Assembly (NCBI GenBank): GCA_964401935.1
Contig: CAYOAL010000022.1
Location: forward strand, 1 to 64,000
Origin: JAPYTK01 sp964401935
Lineage (GTDB): Bacteria > Myxococcota_A > Polyangia > Polyangiales > Polyangiaceae
Reading direction: 5' to 3'
Length of the DNA stretch: 64,000 nt
The notes beneath the pieces were generated by a model that made no database searches, was not told the DNA's origin, and was given only the letters and a program-made list of their open reading frames with translations. A program made the position numbers and the translations under genes. How positions within the stretch are numbered: the first letter of the stretch is position 1; every line of letters starts with the position of its first letter. This document shows, piece by piece, positions 28,712 through 37,414 of this stretch.

Positions 28712-29833
28712 TCACCAGCGCGCGAAGTGCTGCTCGGTCACGCCGAACACCTCATCGAGGTGCTTCACCTCGCCTTCGGGCGTGCGCACCTCGCCCGAGA
28801 ACACGCCGTACGGCTGAACGAAGCGGCTCACCACCAGGCCGAGGTTCACGTCGTCGGAGCGCTTGCCGAGCGGGGTGAACACCAAGTCGACCAGGCCGGC
28901 TTCGTCGTGGATGCGCCAGCGCCGCAGGATCGCCTTCGGCTCGTACTCGAACTCCACCCGATCGAGCTTGATGCGACGTCCGTCGATCCACAGCCCACAG
29001 TCCATGGCGTCGGCTTCGCTGCCCGCGGTGTCCTCGCGACCACTCCCAACCCACGGACGGTGGGCCGTGAGGTTGAAGCCCACACGCGTGCCGTCGCGCG
29101 ACAAGCCCCCGCCCGCGGCCCAGTTCCACCACGTCTCGTAGGGCCGGTAGCCCATGTTCCAGTCGAGGCCTGCGTGCCCGCGCCCATCGGCGATGACGCC
29201 CTCGAGCGAGCCGCAGCGCACGAAGCCGGACGCCTCGAGGCCATAGCACTTGTGCGTGTAGAGCCAGCGCCCGCGCTCGGTCTCTTCCACCACCACCACC
29301 GGATCCGGGTCGTGTCCCCAGTCCCAGATCTCGAAGTGGGCCTCGAGCGGCGGCTTGTTGCGGTGACCGAAGGCGCCGTCGAGCGCCGCGTCGATGGTGC
29401 GCACGCCGCGCTCGGAGTCGTTGCCGAGCTCGATGCGGCCAAAGCCCGCTCTCTCGATGCGCGTGGTGCCGTCGAGCGAGTTGGCCGCGATCTCGATGCC
29501 CCGCGACAGCGGGGTGAGCGTGGTCCACTCGTGGCACTCACCGGTCTTGCGGTCGACGACGTATGCGAACGAGGTGCCGATGTAGCCGGCGTCGACGATG
29601 GCGCAGGCGAAGAACACGTCGGGCGAGGCCACGCTCGTGTAGTGCCAGCGCTTGAGACGCATCCGCCGGAAGGTGCGCTCGGCCGCGGCGAAGCGGTGCC
29701 GCAGCGAGCGCAGGCGGTGCTCGATCGGCGCGTCGGCGAGGTTCGCCGTCGCAAAGGGGCGCTCGAACCAACCCACGTTCACGAAGCCATTCGGCTCGAC
29801 GATCGCGGCGGGCGTGGGCAGGGGCTCCAACAT
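28712..29833 (-). CDS. DUF2804 family protein
   Basis: This 373-residue protein has the DUF2804 pattern along its whole length: an early N-V-G-W-F/x-R-P segment, K-R-W-H-Y-T-S-V, the central D-W-N-M-G-Y-R-P-Y-E-T-W-W-N-W-A, and the C-terminal Q-P-Y-G-V-F-S-G motif near the end. The family probably has a lipocalin-like or svf1-like beta fold, and its function is unknown. It has no signal peptide and lies alone between the UspA and SDR genes. Confidence 0.85.
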   Translation of the reverse strand: MLEPLPTPAAIVEPNGFVNVGWFERPFATANLADAPIEHRLRSLRHRFAAAERTFRRMRLKRWHYTSVASPDVFFACAIVDAGYIGTSFAYVVDRKTGECHEWTTLTPLSRGIEIAANSLDGTTRIERAGFGRIELGNDSERGVRTIDAALDGAFGHRNKPPLEAHFEIWDWGHDPDPVVVVEETERGRWLYTHKCYGLEASGFVRCGSLEGVIADGRGHAGLDWNMGYRPYETWWNWAAGGGLSRDGTRVGFNLTAHRPWVGSGREDTAGSEADAMDCGLWIDGRRIKLDRVEFEYEPKAILRRWRIHDEAGLVDLVFTPLGKRSDDVNLGLVVSRFVQPYGVFSGEVRTPEGEVKHLDEVFGVTEQHFARW

Positions 29834-29883
29834 GGAGACCGCATGCTAGCGCGACGAGCCCCGCCTCGGAACGGCGCTCGCGC

Positions 29884-30690
29884 TCAACCGCGTGGGTAGC
29901 GCTTGCGCTTGCTCTCACCCTGTTGCGTGAAGAGCGGGCTCACCCACGGCGCGAGCTCGGGGAAGGTGTCGAGCACGCGCGCGAGCCACTTGCGCGTTCG
30001 AGGCAAGGCTACCTCCATGGGACGCCGCTCGAGCACCGGTCCCACGAGCTCGGCGGCAACCTCTTCGGGCGTGAGGAAGCGCGGCGCAGAGAACGTGAGG
30101 GAGGCCTCCTCGTAGTCGCGTTGCTTGTCGAGCATCGGGGTGGCGACGGCGTCGGGACACACCACCGTCACCGCCACCCCCTTGGAGCGCAGCTCGATGG
30201 CCGCCGCGAGAGAGTAGGCACGCACCGCGAACTTCGAGGCCGAGTAGAGCGACAGGCCTGGGATCGGGGCGAAGGCGGCCATCGAGGCGATGTTCACGAT
30301 GTGGCCTTGTCCGCGCCGCACCATGCGCTCGGCGGCGACGCGGGTGCCGAACATCACGCCCTTGGTGTTGATGTCGAGGTGACGGTCGATGTCTTCGAGG
30401 CGGGTCTCGTGCACGTAGCCGGGGGTGAGATAGCCGGCGACGTTGAACAACACGTCCACCGGCCCCACCGTTCGCTCCGCCTCCTCGAAGGCGGCCTGCC
30501 AGCCCGCCGCGTCGGTCACGTCGAGACCCCGTCGTGCGACGCGCCCCTCCGGCCAGGCCGCGGCAGCGCGGGCGAGCGCGTCCTCGTCGATGTCGGTGGC
30601 GAGCACGGTCCCGCCCTGCGCCACCAACGCGTCGACCACGCACCTGCCGATCCCACTCGCCGCCCCCGTCACTACGCTGTGCCTCGCCAT
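29884..30690 (-). CDS. Short-chain dehydrogenase/reductase
   Basis: A classical SDR of 268 residues. It has the NAD(P)-binding T-G-A-A-S-G-I-G (8-15), N-V-A-G in place of N-N-A-G, the catalytic serine in N-I-A-S-M, and the Y-S-A-S-K active-site Tyr-Lys. An Asp at the end of the second strand (A-T-D-I-D) hints at NAD preference. The C-terminus is extended and basic (K-R-K-R-Y-P-R-G), resembling membrane-associated SDRs acting on lipids or steroids. The substrate is unknown. The gene is divergent from the peptidase fusion gene over about 100 bases. Confidence 0.9.
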   Translation of the reverse strand: MARHSVVTGAASGIGRCVVDALVAQGGTVLATDIDEDALARAAAAWPEGRVARRGLDVTDAAGWQAAFEEAERTVGPVDVLFNVAGYLTPGYVHETRLEDIDRHLDINTKGVMFGTRVAAERMVRRGQGHIVNIASMAAFAPIPGLSLYSASKFAVRAYSLAAAIELRSKGVAVTVVCPDAVATPMLDKQRDYEEASLTFSAPRFLTPEEVAAELVGPVLERRPMEVALPRTRKWLARVLDTFPELAPWVSPLFTQQGESKRKRYPRG

Positions 30691-30792
30691 CGCTCGTTCC
30701 TCCGCCGCCGGAATACCGCGATGGGCCCCCGAGGCCCAGCCCCGCCGTGCGCCCTGAAACTTCTCGGTGGGTAGCCCGTCTCAACCGCTCGC

Positions 30793-32250
30793 ATGCACCG
30801 TCGCTCTCTGTTGGCCCTGCTCACGACCCTCCCGTTCGCAACAGGCTGCCGCGAGACCGCCTCCTCGGCGCGGGAGCCCTCCCCGACCGCGAGCGGCGCG
30901 CGGCCCCACCGGCTCGCCTCCGTGCTCATCGAAGGGGTGCCCCACGTGCAACAGAAGCCCGACTTCTGCGGCGAGGCGGTCGCCGCCGCCTACCTCGAGA
31001 AGCTCGGCAAGCCCTACGATCAAGATCACGTCTTCGCGCTGAGCGGGATGGATCCGTCGCGCGGGATGGGGGCCACCACCCGCGAGCTCGCCCACGCGCT
31101 GCAGCAGATCGGCTTCGACACCGGTCCGGTGTGGCACCAGGTGAACGCGGCCACGGCGGGCGAGGAGCTCGCGGTGCTGTTCGAACAGCTCCACGCCGAC
31201 CTCGTGGGGGGAGTGCCGTCGATCGTGTGCATGCACTACGACGACGCACCCAACACCACCGAGCACTTCCGCCTCGTGCTCGGCTACGACCACGCCACCG
31301 ACGAGGTGGTCTACCACGAGCCGGCCGAGGGCGACGGCGACTACCGACGCATGCCGCGCTCGCGCCTGCTCGCGCTGTGGCCCCTCCGCTACGCGCCCGA
31401 CCGCTACACCGTGGTGCGACTGCGCCTACGTCCGACGACGCTGCGCGACCCACCGTCGTTCGACGGCCACTCCCCCGCCGACTACGCGCAGCACGTGCAC
31501 GCCCTCAAGAAGCGCATCGCCCCGCACTTCACGGTGAAGGTACAGGAGCCGTTCGTGGTGGTCGGCGACGAGGACGCACCCACCGTGATCAAGCGCGCCC
31601 ACGGTACGGTGCGTTGGGCAGTGGAGCAGCTCAAGGCGGCCTACTTCGACCGCGATCCGAAGCACATCCTCGACGTGTTCCTGTTTCGGGACGAGTCGAG
31701 CTACCGCAAACATGCCCTCGCGCTGTTCGGCACGCGCCCCGACACGCCCTACGGCTACTACGCGAGCGACGACCGCGCGCTCGTGATGAACATCGCGACC
31801 GGGGGCGGCACGCTCGTCCACGAGATCGTCCACCCGTTCATCGAGGCCAATTTTCCGCGCTGTCCCTCGTGGTTCAACGAGGGGCTCGGCTCGCTCTACG
31901 AGCAGTCTGGCGAGCGCGAGGGCCGCATCGTGGGTCTCACCAACTGGCGCCTCGCGGGCCTCCAGCGAGCCATTCGCAGGGGCAACGTCCCGTCGTTCGA
32001 GACGCTGACCCACACCTCACGCCGTGCGTTCTACGACCACGATCCCGGCACCAACTACGCCCAAGCCCGCTACCTGCTCTACTACCTCCAGGAACGAGGC
32101 GTGCTGCGCGCGTACTACCACGCGTTTCGGGCCGCCCACACCGCGGACCCCACCGGCTTCGCCACGCTCAAGAAGGTGCTGAAGCGCGACGACATGGTCG
32201 CATTCAAGGCCGACTGGGAGCGCTTCGTGCTCGGGCTCCGCTTCGGCTGA
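30793..32250 (+). CDS. Lipoprotein with N-terminal C39-like and C-terminal zinc metallopeptidase domains
   Basis: The 485-residue protein starts with a lipoprotein signal (lipobox ATGC). A papain-fold C39-like domain follows (about 45-210): Q-K-P-D-F-C59-G-E-A with an upstream Gln, H in T-E-H-F-R-L-V-L-G-Y, and a later Y-H-E-P. From about 230 a second domain fits the DUF1570/gluzincin peptidase type: zinc site H343-E-I-V-H347 and third ligand E363 in W-F-N-E-G-L. The family name for the second half is inferred from the motif order. Two unrelated protease folds on one surface-anchored chain is unusual. It is monocistronic, with 40 bases to the convergent holin-like gene. Confidence 0.75.
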   Translation: MHRRSLLALLTTLPFATGCRETASSAREPSPTASGARPHRLASVLIEGVPHVQQKPDFCGEAVAAAYLEKLGKPYDQDHVFALSGMDPSRGMGATTRELAHALQQIGFDTGPVWHQVNAATAGEELAVLFEQLHADLVGGVPSIVCMHYDDAPNTTEHFRLVLGYDHATDEVVYHEPAEGDGDYRRMPRSRLLALWPLRYAPDRYTVVRLRLRPTTLRDPPSFDGHSPADYAQHVHALKKRIAPHFTVKVQEPFVVVGDEDAPTVIKRAHGTVRWAVEQLKAAYFDRDPKHILDVFLFRDESSYRKHALALFGTRPDTPYGYYASDDRALVMNIATGGGTLVHEIVHPFIEANFPRCPSWFNEGLGSLYEQSGEREGRIVGLTNWRLAGLQRAIRRGNVPSFETLTHTSRRAFYDHDPGTNYAQARYLLYYLQERGVLRAYYHAFRAAHTADPTGFATLKKVLKRDDMVAFKADWERFVLGLRFG

Positions 32251-32290
32251 GGGCGACGCCTCGGTGGAGGGCGCCGGCTCCTCGCTCGGC

Positions 32291-32689
32291 TCAGCTCTCG
32301 GCGAAGCTCGACAGGGTGCGTTTGACGAGCGAGCGCGTCTGCGCGAGCACCGGCTTGTTCAGGCGACTGCGCGCCACGAGGAGAGCCAAGAGCGCGAGCG
32401 CCAAGTCGCCGCCGGCGACCACGCCGACCGCGCCGACCGCGCCGAGCGCAGGCAAGGCGGCGAGTCGGTAGGCGAGAGCGACGTGCCCGAAGAGCAGCGC
32501 GAAGAAGAGGAGCACCCCCGCGAGCCCCACCAGCGCCACGCCGACCACGATGCGGCCGACGTCGTTCTTGGCCTCGAGCTGTGCATACTGCACGTGGACG
32601 TCGAGCACCGACCCGAAGGCGCGCCCAAGTCCCGACACGAGCGACGAGGTGGATGACGGCGTCGCCGTTCGCGGCTCAGCCTCGGTCAC
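32291..32689 (-). CDS. Phage-holin-like / DUF1469 membrane protein
   Basis: The 132-residue protein has an amphipathic N-terminal region and two close hydrophobic segments (about 48-72 and 75-108), in the manner of the Phage_holin_3_6 / DUF1469 (YqjE-type) family. The start is GTG at 32689, overlapping the DUF883-like gene by 14 bases. This is the same order as the yqjD-yqjE pair of enterobacteria, supporting both calls. YqjD binds ribosomes at the inner membrane; the role of YqjE is unknown. Confidence 0.72.
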   Translation of the reverse strand: MTEAEPRTATPSSTSSLVSGLGRAFGSVLDVHVQYAQLEAKNDVGRIVVGVALVGLAGVLLFFALLFGHVALAYRLAALPALGAVGAVGVVAGGDLALALLALLVARSRLNKPVLAQTRSLVKRTLSSFAES

Positions 32690-33113
32690 GGCCGCGCCCC
32701 CGCAAGATGAAGCCGAGCAGCACGCCGAAGCCGATCGCCAGGAGGAGCGCCATGAACGGGTTCCGTTCCACCCGCGCGCGCGCGTCGGTGACCATGTGCT
32801 CCTTCACGTAGTCGGTGACGTCTTTGCTCTTCGCCTGCAGGCGCTCCACCATCTGCCGCAGCTTGCGGAGCTCGCTCTCGCCGGCCGCGGCGCCGTTGTC
32901 GTTGGCGATCGCCGAGAGCTCTCGGAGCTGCTTTTTTACCAGGGTCTTGCTGTGCTCGGTCTCGGTGGCGATGAGCGCCACCACCCGGTCGAAGTCACCC
33001 TGGGTCTGGGCGAGCGCATCGCCGTCCACCTCCGGCCACTCCTCGCGAATCATCGGGCGGATGCGATCGAATTGTTCGGTGAAGTCGTGCTGAATCGTGT
33101 TGCCGGAAGCCAT
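32676..33113 (-). CDS. DUF883/ElaB-YqjD-like protein with CsbD-like N-terminus
   Basis: A 145-residue protein. The first 60 residues look like CsbD (W-P-E-V-D-G-D-A-L), a stress-associated helical domain. A coiled-coil helix and the DUF883 C-terminal anchor follow (R-V-E-R-N-P-F-M-A-L-L-L-A-I-G-F-G-V-L-L-G). DUF883 proteins are C-tail-anchored. This fused arrangement of CsbD and YqjD parts recurs in Proteobacteria-like genomes. It is translationally coupled to the holin-like gene. Confidence 0.75.
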   Translation of the reverse strand: MASGNTIQHDFTEQFDRIRPMIREEWPEVDGDALAQTQGDFDRVVALIATETEHSKTLVKKQLRELSAIANDNGAAAGESELRKLRQMVERLQAKSKDVTDYVKEHMVTDARARVERNPFMALLLAIGFGVLLGFILRGRGRDRG

Positions 33114-33273
33114 CGCCGCAGATCATAGAGGCGGCGCCGGCGCGTGTATCTGCTGACCATGCGCGCAGTGCTTGGGCCCCCCGGTCGAACCGACGCGCGA
33201 CCCGCACGCTCTCGGGCGCCGAGAGAGCGAGCCGACGGGGACACGAGGGGTGCAGAGCGATGGGGATCCGAGG

Positions 33274-33316
33274 TAGACTGGTCGTTCTTCGTTTGTGCTG
33301 CGTTGGGGTTAGGGAG
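33274..33316 (+). promoter_or_regulatory. -10-like hexamer and ribosome-binding site of the MYXO-CTERM gene
   Basis: TAGACT at 33274-33279 is a good -10 match, and AGGGAG at 33311-33316 is a ribosome-binding site 11 bases before ATG 33328. Unlike many genes here, this one has a leader. No clear -35 is visible. Confidence 0.4.
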
Positions 33317-33327
33317 AGAGAGCCGTC

Positions 33328-36300
33328 ATGTCGACCTTCGTTCGTTTGTTGTGCACGCTGATCTGCGCGCTGGGAGTGCTCCTCGTCGCGAATACGGCCG
33401 AGGCGACCCACTTTCGGTACGGCAACATCACCTGGCGGCTGCCCAATCCGACCACCGCTCCCCAGACCGTGGAGTTCACCGTCACCATCGGGTACCGCGC
33501 GAGCGCCAGCAACGCCCTGAAGTCGACTTCGTTCAACTTCGGTGACGGGGGCTCCAACCTCACGCTCAACACCACCAACGGCGTCATCACCGACACCAAC
33601 ACCGACTCGCAAGGGGAGTCGTACCAAATCTGGGAGTGGGTGTTCACGCGCAACTACGCCATCCCCGGCAACTACACCGCGTTCTTCAGCGACTGTTGCC
33701 GCCTCAGCTCGCTGCAGGGGGGCGCCGGCGATGCCGCCTATCGCGTGGAGGCCCGCGTGTCGCTCCAGGCCGATGGGAGCAACACCGGGGGTCCGGTGTC
33801 GGGCATCCCCGTGATCATCCAAATGGAGGTGGGCGAGCTGAACACCTTCATCCTGCCGGTGTTCGATCCCGACGGCGACGGCTTCGTCTGTACCTTCTCC
33901 ACCTTCGCCGAGTCTGGGTTGCCGAACAACCCCCCGAGCGTGGGCGGCAACGCCATCCAGTTCGTGGCCCCCGGCTGCACCATCGAGTGGGATCTCAGCA
34001 CCCAAGGTGTGGGCGACGTCGGAGAGAAGTACTCGGTGAGCATCGAGGTCACGTCGGACCACGATGGGCTGCCGAGCAAGACCACCATCGACTACATCAT
34101 CGAGTTCGTGGGGCAGAACACCCAGCCGAGCTGCACCGGCTCGGGCACCTTCATCGCGCCGCAGGGACAGCTGTTCACCACCAACGTGGTCGCCGACGAC
34201 CCCAACGGCCTGCCGATGACGCTCATCGCGAACGGCATGCCCACCGGCGCCACCACCAACCCCGCCGCCGGCGGCCCCTACCTCGATCCGGTGAGCACCG
34301 ACTTTTCGTGGACCCCGGGCGCCGGCGACGCCGGGACGACCTCGGTGGTGAACCTCCTTTTCGAGAACACCATCGGCGTATTCAACTTCTGCACGTTGAT
34401 CATCAACGTGCCCGAGTGCAGTAACTTCGGCGATCCTTGCTCGGTGGGGGTTGGCAGCTGCCAGGACGACGGCATCATCGTGTGTCAGGGCACGAACAAC
34501 GTGTGCAACGCCACCCCCGGCACGCCCGTAGACGAGACGTGCAACGGCGAGGACGACGACTGCAACGGCACCCCGGACGACAACCTCATCGACGAGGGCC
34601 TGGCGTGCTCGAGCGGCCTCCCCGGCGTGTGCGACGAGGGGCTCACGGTGTGCAACGCGGCCAGCCTCGAGTGCGATCCCATCATCGATCCGGGCACCGA
34701 ACCCGAGGTGTGCGACGGGCTCGACAACAACTGTGACGGCGACGACGACGAGGGCTTCGGCGTGGGCGACAGCTGCACCGTCGGGCTCGGGATCTGCCAA
34801 GCCAGCGGCACCATCATCTGCGACGGTATGGGCGGCTCGATCTGCGACGCCACCCCGGGCACGCCGCAGGCGAACGAGGTGTGCGGCAACGCCACCGACG
34901 AAGACTGCGACGGCGAGATCAACGATCTCGACGATTGTCCCGACTCCGACGGCGACGGCATCGTGGACGCGGTGGAGATCCTCATCGGCAGCGACCCCAA
35001 CGACGCCGACTCCGACGACGACGGCGTGCCCGACGGCGAGGAGGCGGGTGGCTGCAACGACTACCCGGAGTGCATGCCCGACTCCGACGGCGACGGCCTC
35101 ATCAACGTGCTCGATCCGGACAGCGACAACGACGGGCTCCGGGACGGCACCGAGATGGGCTACGACTGCAGCCACCCCGACACCGACGTGAGCGTGGGCA
35201 ACTGCGTGCCCGACGCGGATCCCAGCACCACCACCGATCCGCTCAACCCGGACACCGACGGGGGCGGGGTGAGCGACGGCTCCGAAGACAGCAACCTCAA
35301 CGGCGCCGTCGACGGCAACGAAACCGACCCGACCGCCGGCAACGGTGCCGATGACAGCGACGACGTCAACGTCGACACCGACGGCGACGGCCTCAGCGAC
35401 GAGCTCGAGGGCTTCCTCGGCTCCGATCCGAACGACGCGGACAGCGACGACGATGGGGTGCTCGACGGGGACGAGGCCAACCCGAGCCTCGACACCGACG
35501 GCGACGGCCTCATCAACGTGCTCGACGTGGACAGCGACGACGATGGCTTGTTCGACGGCACCGAGGTAGGCAACGACTGCAGCCACCCCGACACGGATCT
35601 CGGACCGCCGGGCCACTGCCGTCCCGACGCCGATCCGAGCTCGACCACGTCGCCGCTCCTCGCCGACACCGACGGGGGCGGGGTGAGCGACGGCTCCGAG
35701 GACAGCAACCTCAACGGCGCCGTCGACGGCAACGAGACGGATCCGACGGCAGGCAACGAGGACGACGACGACGACGCCATCAACGTCGACACCGACGGCG
35801 ACGGCCTGAGCGACGAGCTCGAGATCTTCCTCGGACTCGATCCCAACGATCAGGACACGGACGACGACGGGGTCATCGACGGCGACGAGCCCAACCCCTC
35901 CGACGACAACGACGAGGATGGGCTCATCAACACCCTCGACGTCGACTCGGACGACGACGGCCTCTACGACGGCACCGAGCTCGGGCTCGACTGCAGCAAC
36001 CCGGACACCGCCCCCGGCCACTGCGTGGCCGACGCGGACGACAGCACCACCACCAACCCGCTCCTCGCCGACACCGACGGCGGCGGGGTACGCGACGGCT
36101 CCGAGGACAGCAACCTCAACGGCGCCGTCGACGCCGGGGAGCTCGATCCGAACGACGACGACGACGACGACATGGCGGTGGACTCCGATGGAGACGGCCT
36201 CAGCGACGCGCTGGAGATCTTCCTCGGCTCCGATCCCAACGACGCGGACAGCGACGACGACGGCCTGCTCGATGGCGACGAGCGCAATCCGGCCGACAAT

Positions 36301-37410
36301 CACGACACCGACCTGTTCATCAACCTGCTCGACGTCGACTCGGATGACGACGGCCTCTACGACGGCACCGAGAACGGCAAGGACTGCAGCCACCCGGACA
36401 CCGACCCAGGACCGCCGGCCCACTGTATTCCCGACGCCGATCCCAGCACCGTGACCTGCTCGCTTTGCTGGGACACCGACCGCGGGGGCGCCTCCGACGG
36501 GTCCGAGGATCCGAACCTCAACGGCGCGGTGGACGGCGGCGAGACCGATCCTGGCTACGGGCAGGACGCCGACGACGACGACGACGCCAACACCGACACG
36601 GACGGGGACGGCCTCTCCGACAACCTCGAGGCCTTCATCGGCACCGATCCCAACGACCTCGACAGCGACGACGACGGCCTCCTCGACGCGGAGGAGAACA
36701 ACCCGGCCGACGACGCGGACGGGGACGGCGACGCCAACGCCAACGACGAGGACGCAGACGGCGATGGCCTCTTCGACGGCACGGAGAAGGGCAACGACTG
36801 CAACCACCCAGACACGGATCCGGCCGCGCAGAGCTGCATCCCCGACGGCGACGCGGGCGCCACGACCACCAACCACCTCCATCCCGACAGCGACGGCGGC
36901 GGCAAGACCGACGGCGAGGAAGACTCGAACCAGAACGGCGTGATCGACGAAGGCGAAGGCGACCCGAACGATCCCAGCGACGACGGCTTCGAGTGCTTCG
37001 ACGACGACGACTGCGACGCCGGCGAGGTGTGCGACACGAGCGACCACACCTGCAAGCCAGGCTGCTTCGACGACGACGACTGCGAGGAGGGTGAGTTCTG
37101 TGACCCGGGCGACGGCGTGACGCTCGGCGAGTGCCTCCCCGACGACCCTGGCACCGGCGGCGCCGGTGGCACCGGAGGGAACGGCAGCGGCGGCAGCGGC
37201 GGCGCTGGCACCGGCGGCAGCGGCGGTGATGGCGCGAACAGCGCCGAGGGGCTCAGCGCCCTCGGTGGCTGCAACTGCTCCACCCCCGGCGGGAGCGACG
37301 GCTCTCCCTGGGCCCTCGTCGCGCTGGCCGGGCTGGCCGCGGTGACGGTGCGGCGGCGCGAGCGGCGGCCGGCGACGGCGCGTGAGCGGAGCCGACGGCG
37401 CGCGGCGTGA
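33328..37410 (+). CDS. Giant MopE/thrombospondin-3-repeat surface protein with MYXO-CTERM-like sorting signal
   Basis: The 1360-residue protein begins with a Sec signal ending about A-E-A. A beta-rich N-terminal third (about 25-360) follows, then three MopE-type metal-binding motifs (E-T-C-N-G-E-D-D-D-C-N-G and variants). About 750 residues of Asp-rich thrombospondin type-3-like calcium repeats come next (D-S-D-G-D-G-L, D-T-D-G-D-G-L-S-D). The C-terminus is a Gly/Ser linker and a MYXO-CTERM-like tripartite signal: Cys-containing G-G-C-N-C-S, a hydrophobic helix, and R-R-R-E-R-R. MYXO-CTERM proteins are processed and sent to the cell surface by a myxosortase-type pathway. Calcium binding is inferred from the repeats. 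The call of this sorting class points strongly to Myxococcota. Confidence 0.85.
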   Translation: MSTFVRLLCTLICALGVLLVANTAEATHFRYGNITWRLPNPTTAPQTVEFTVTIGYRASASNALKSTSFNFGDGGSNLTLNTTNGVITDTNTDSQGESYQIWEWVFTRNYAIPGNYTAFFSDCCRLSSLQGGAGDAAYRVEARVSLQADGSNTGGPVSGIPVIIQMEVGELNTFILPVFDPDGDGFVCTFSTFAESGLPNNPPSVGGNAIQFVAPGCTIEWDLSTQGVGDVGEKYSVSIEVTSDHDGLPSKTTIDYIIEFVGQNTQPSCTGSGTFIAPQGQLFTTNVVADDPNGLPMTLIANGMPTGATTNPAAGGPYLDPVSTDFSWTPGAGDAGTTSVVNLLFENTIGVFNFCTLIINVPECSNFGDPCSVGVGSCQDDGIIVCQGTNNVCNATPGTPVDETCNGEDDDCNGTPDDNLIDEGLACSSGLPGVCDEGLTVCNAASLECDPIIDPGTEPEVCDGLDNNCDGDDDEGFGVGDSCTVGLGICQASGTIICDGMGGSICDATPGTPQANEVCGNATDEDCDGEINDLDDCPDSDGDGIVDAVEILIGSDPNDADSDDDGVPDGEEAGGCNDYPECMPDSDGDGLINVLDPDSDNDGLRDGTEMGYDCSHPDTDVSVGNCVPDADPSTTTDPLNPDTDGGGVSDGSEDSNLNGAVDGNETDPTAGNGADDSDDVNVDTDGDGLSDELEGFLGSDPNDADSDDDGVLDGDEANPSLDTDGDGLINVLDVDSDDDGLFDGTEVGNDCSHPDTDLGPPGHCRPDADPSSTTSPLLADTDGGGVSDGSEDSNLNGAVDGNETDPTAGNEDDDDDAINVDTDGDGLSDELEIFLGLDPNDQDTDDDGVIDGDEPNPSDDNDEDGLINTLDVDSDDDGLYDGTELGLDCSNPDTAPGHCVADADDSTTTNPLLADTDGGGVRDGSEDSNLNGAVDAGELDPNDDDDDDMAVDSDGDGLSDALEIFLGSDPNDADSDDDGLLDGDERNPADNHDTDLFINLLDVDSDDDGLYDGTENGKDCSHPDTDPGPPAHCIPDADPSTVTCSLCWDTDRGGASDGSEDPNLNGAVDGGETDPGYGQDADDDDDANTDTDGDGLSDNLEAFIGTDPNDLDSDDDGLLDAEENNPADDADGDGDANANDEDADGDGLFDGTEKGNDCNHPDTDPAAQSCIPDGDAGATTTNHLHPDSDGGGKTDGEEDSNQNGVIDEGEGDPNDPSDDGFECFDDDDCDAGEVCDTSDHTCKPGCFDDDDCEEGEFCDPGDGVTLGECLPDDPGTGGAGGTGGNGSGGSGGAGTGGSGGDGANSAEGLSALGGCNCSTPGGSDGSPWALVALAGLAAVTVRRRERRPATARERSRRRAA
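35251..36990 (+). repeat. Long-period repeat, about 402-414 bp, five copies
   Basis: The landmark D-T-D-G-G-G-V-S-D-G-S-E-D is found at DNA starts 35251, 35665, 36070, 36472 and 36886 (the last two diverged), that is every 402-414 bases. The whole calcium-repeat region therefore repeats in superunits of about 134-138 residues, each also containing a C-S-H-P-D-T-D or equivalent segment. The bounds are approximate. Confidence 0.8.
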
Positions 37411-37414
37411 CGTG

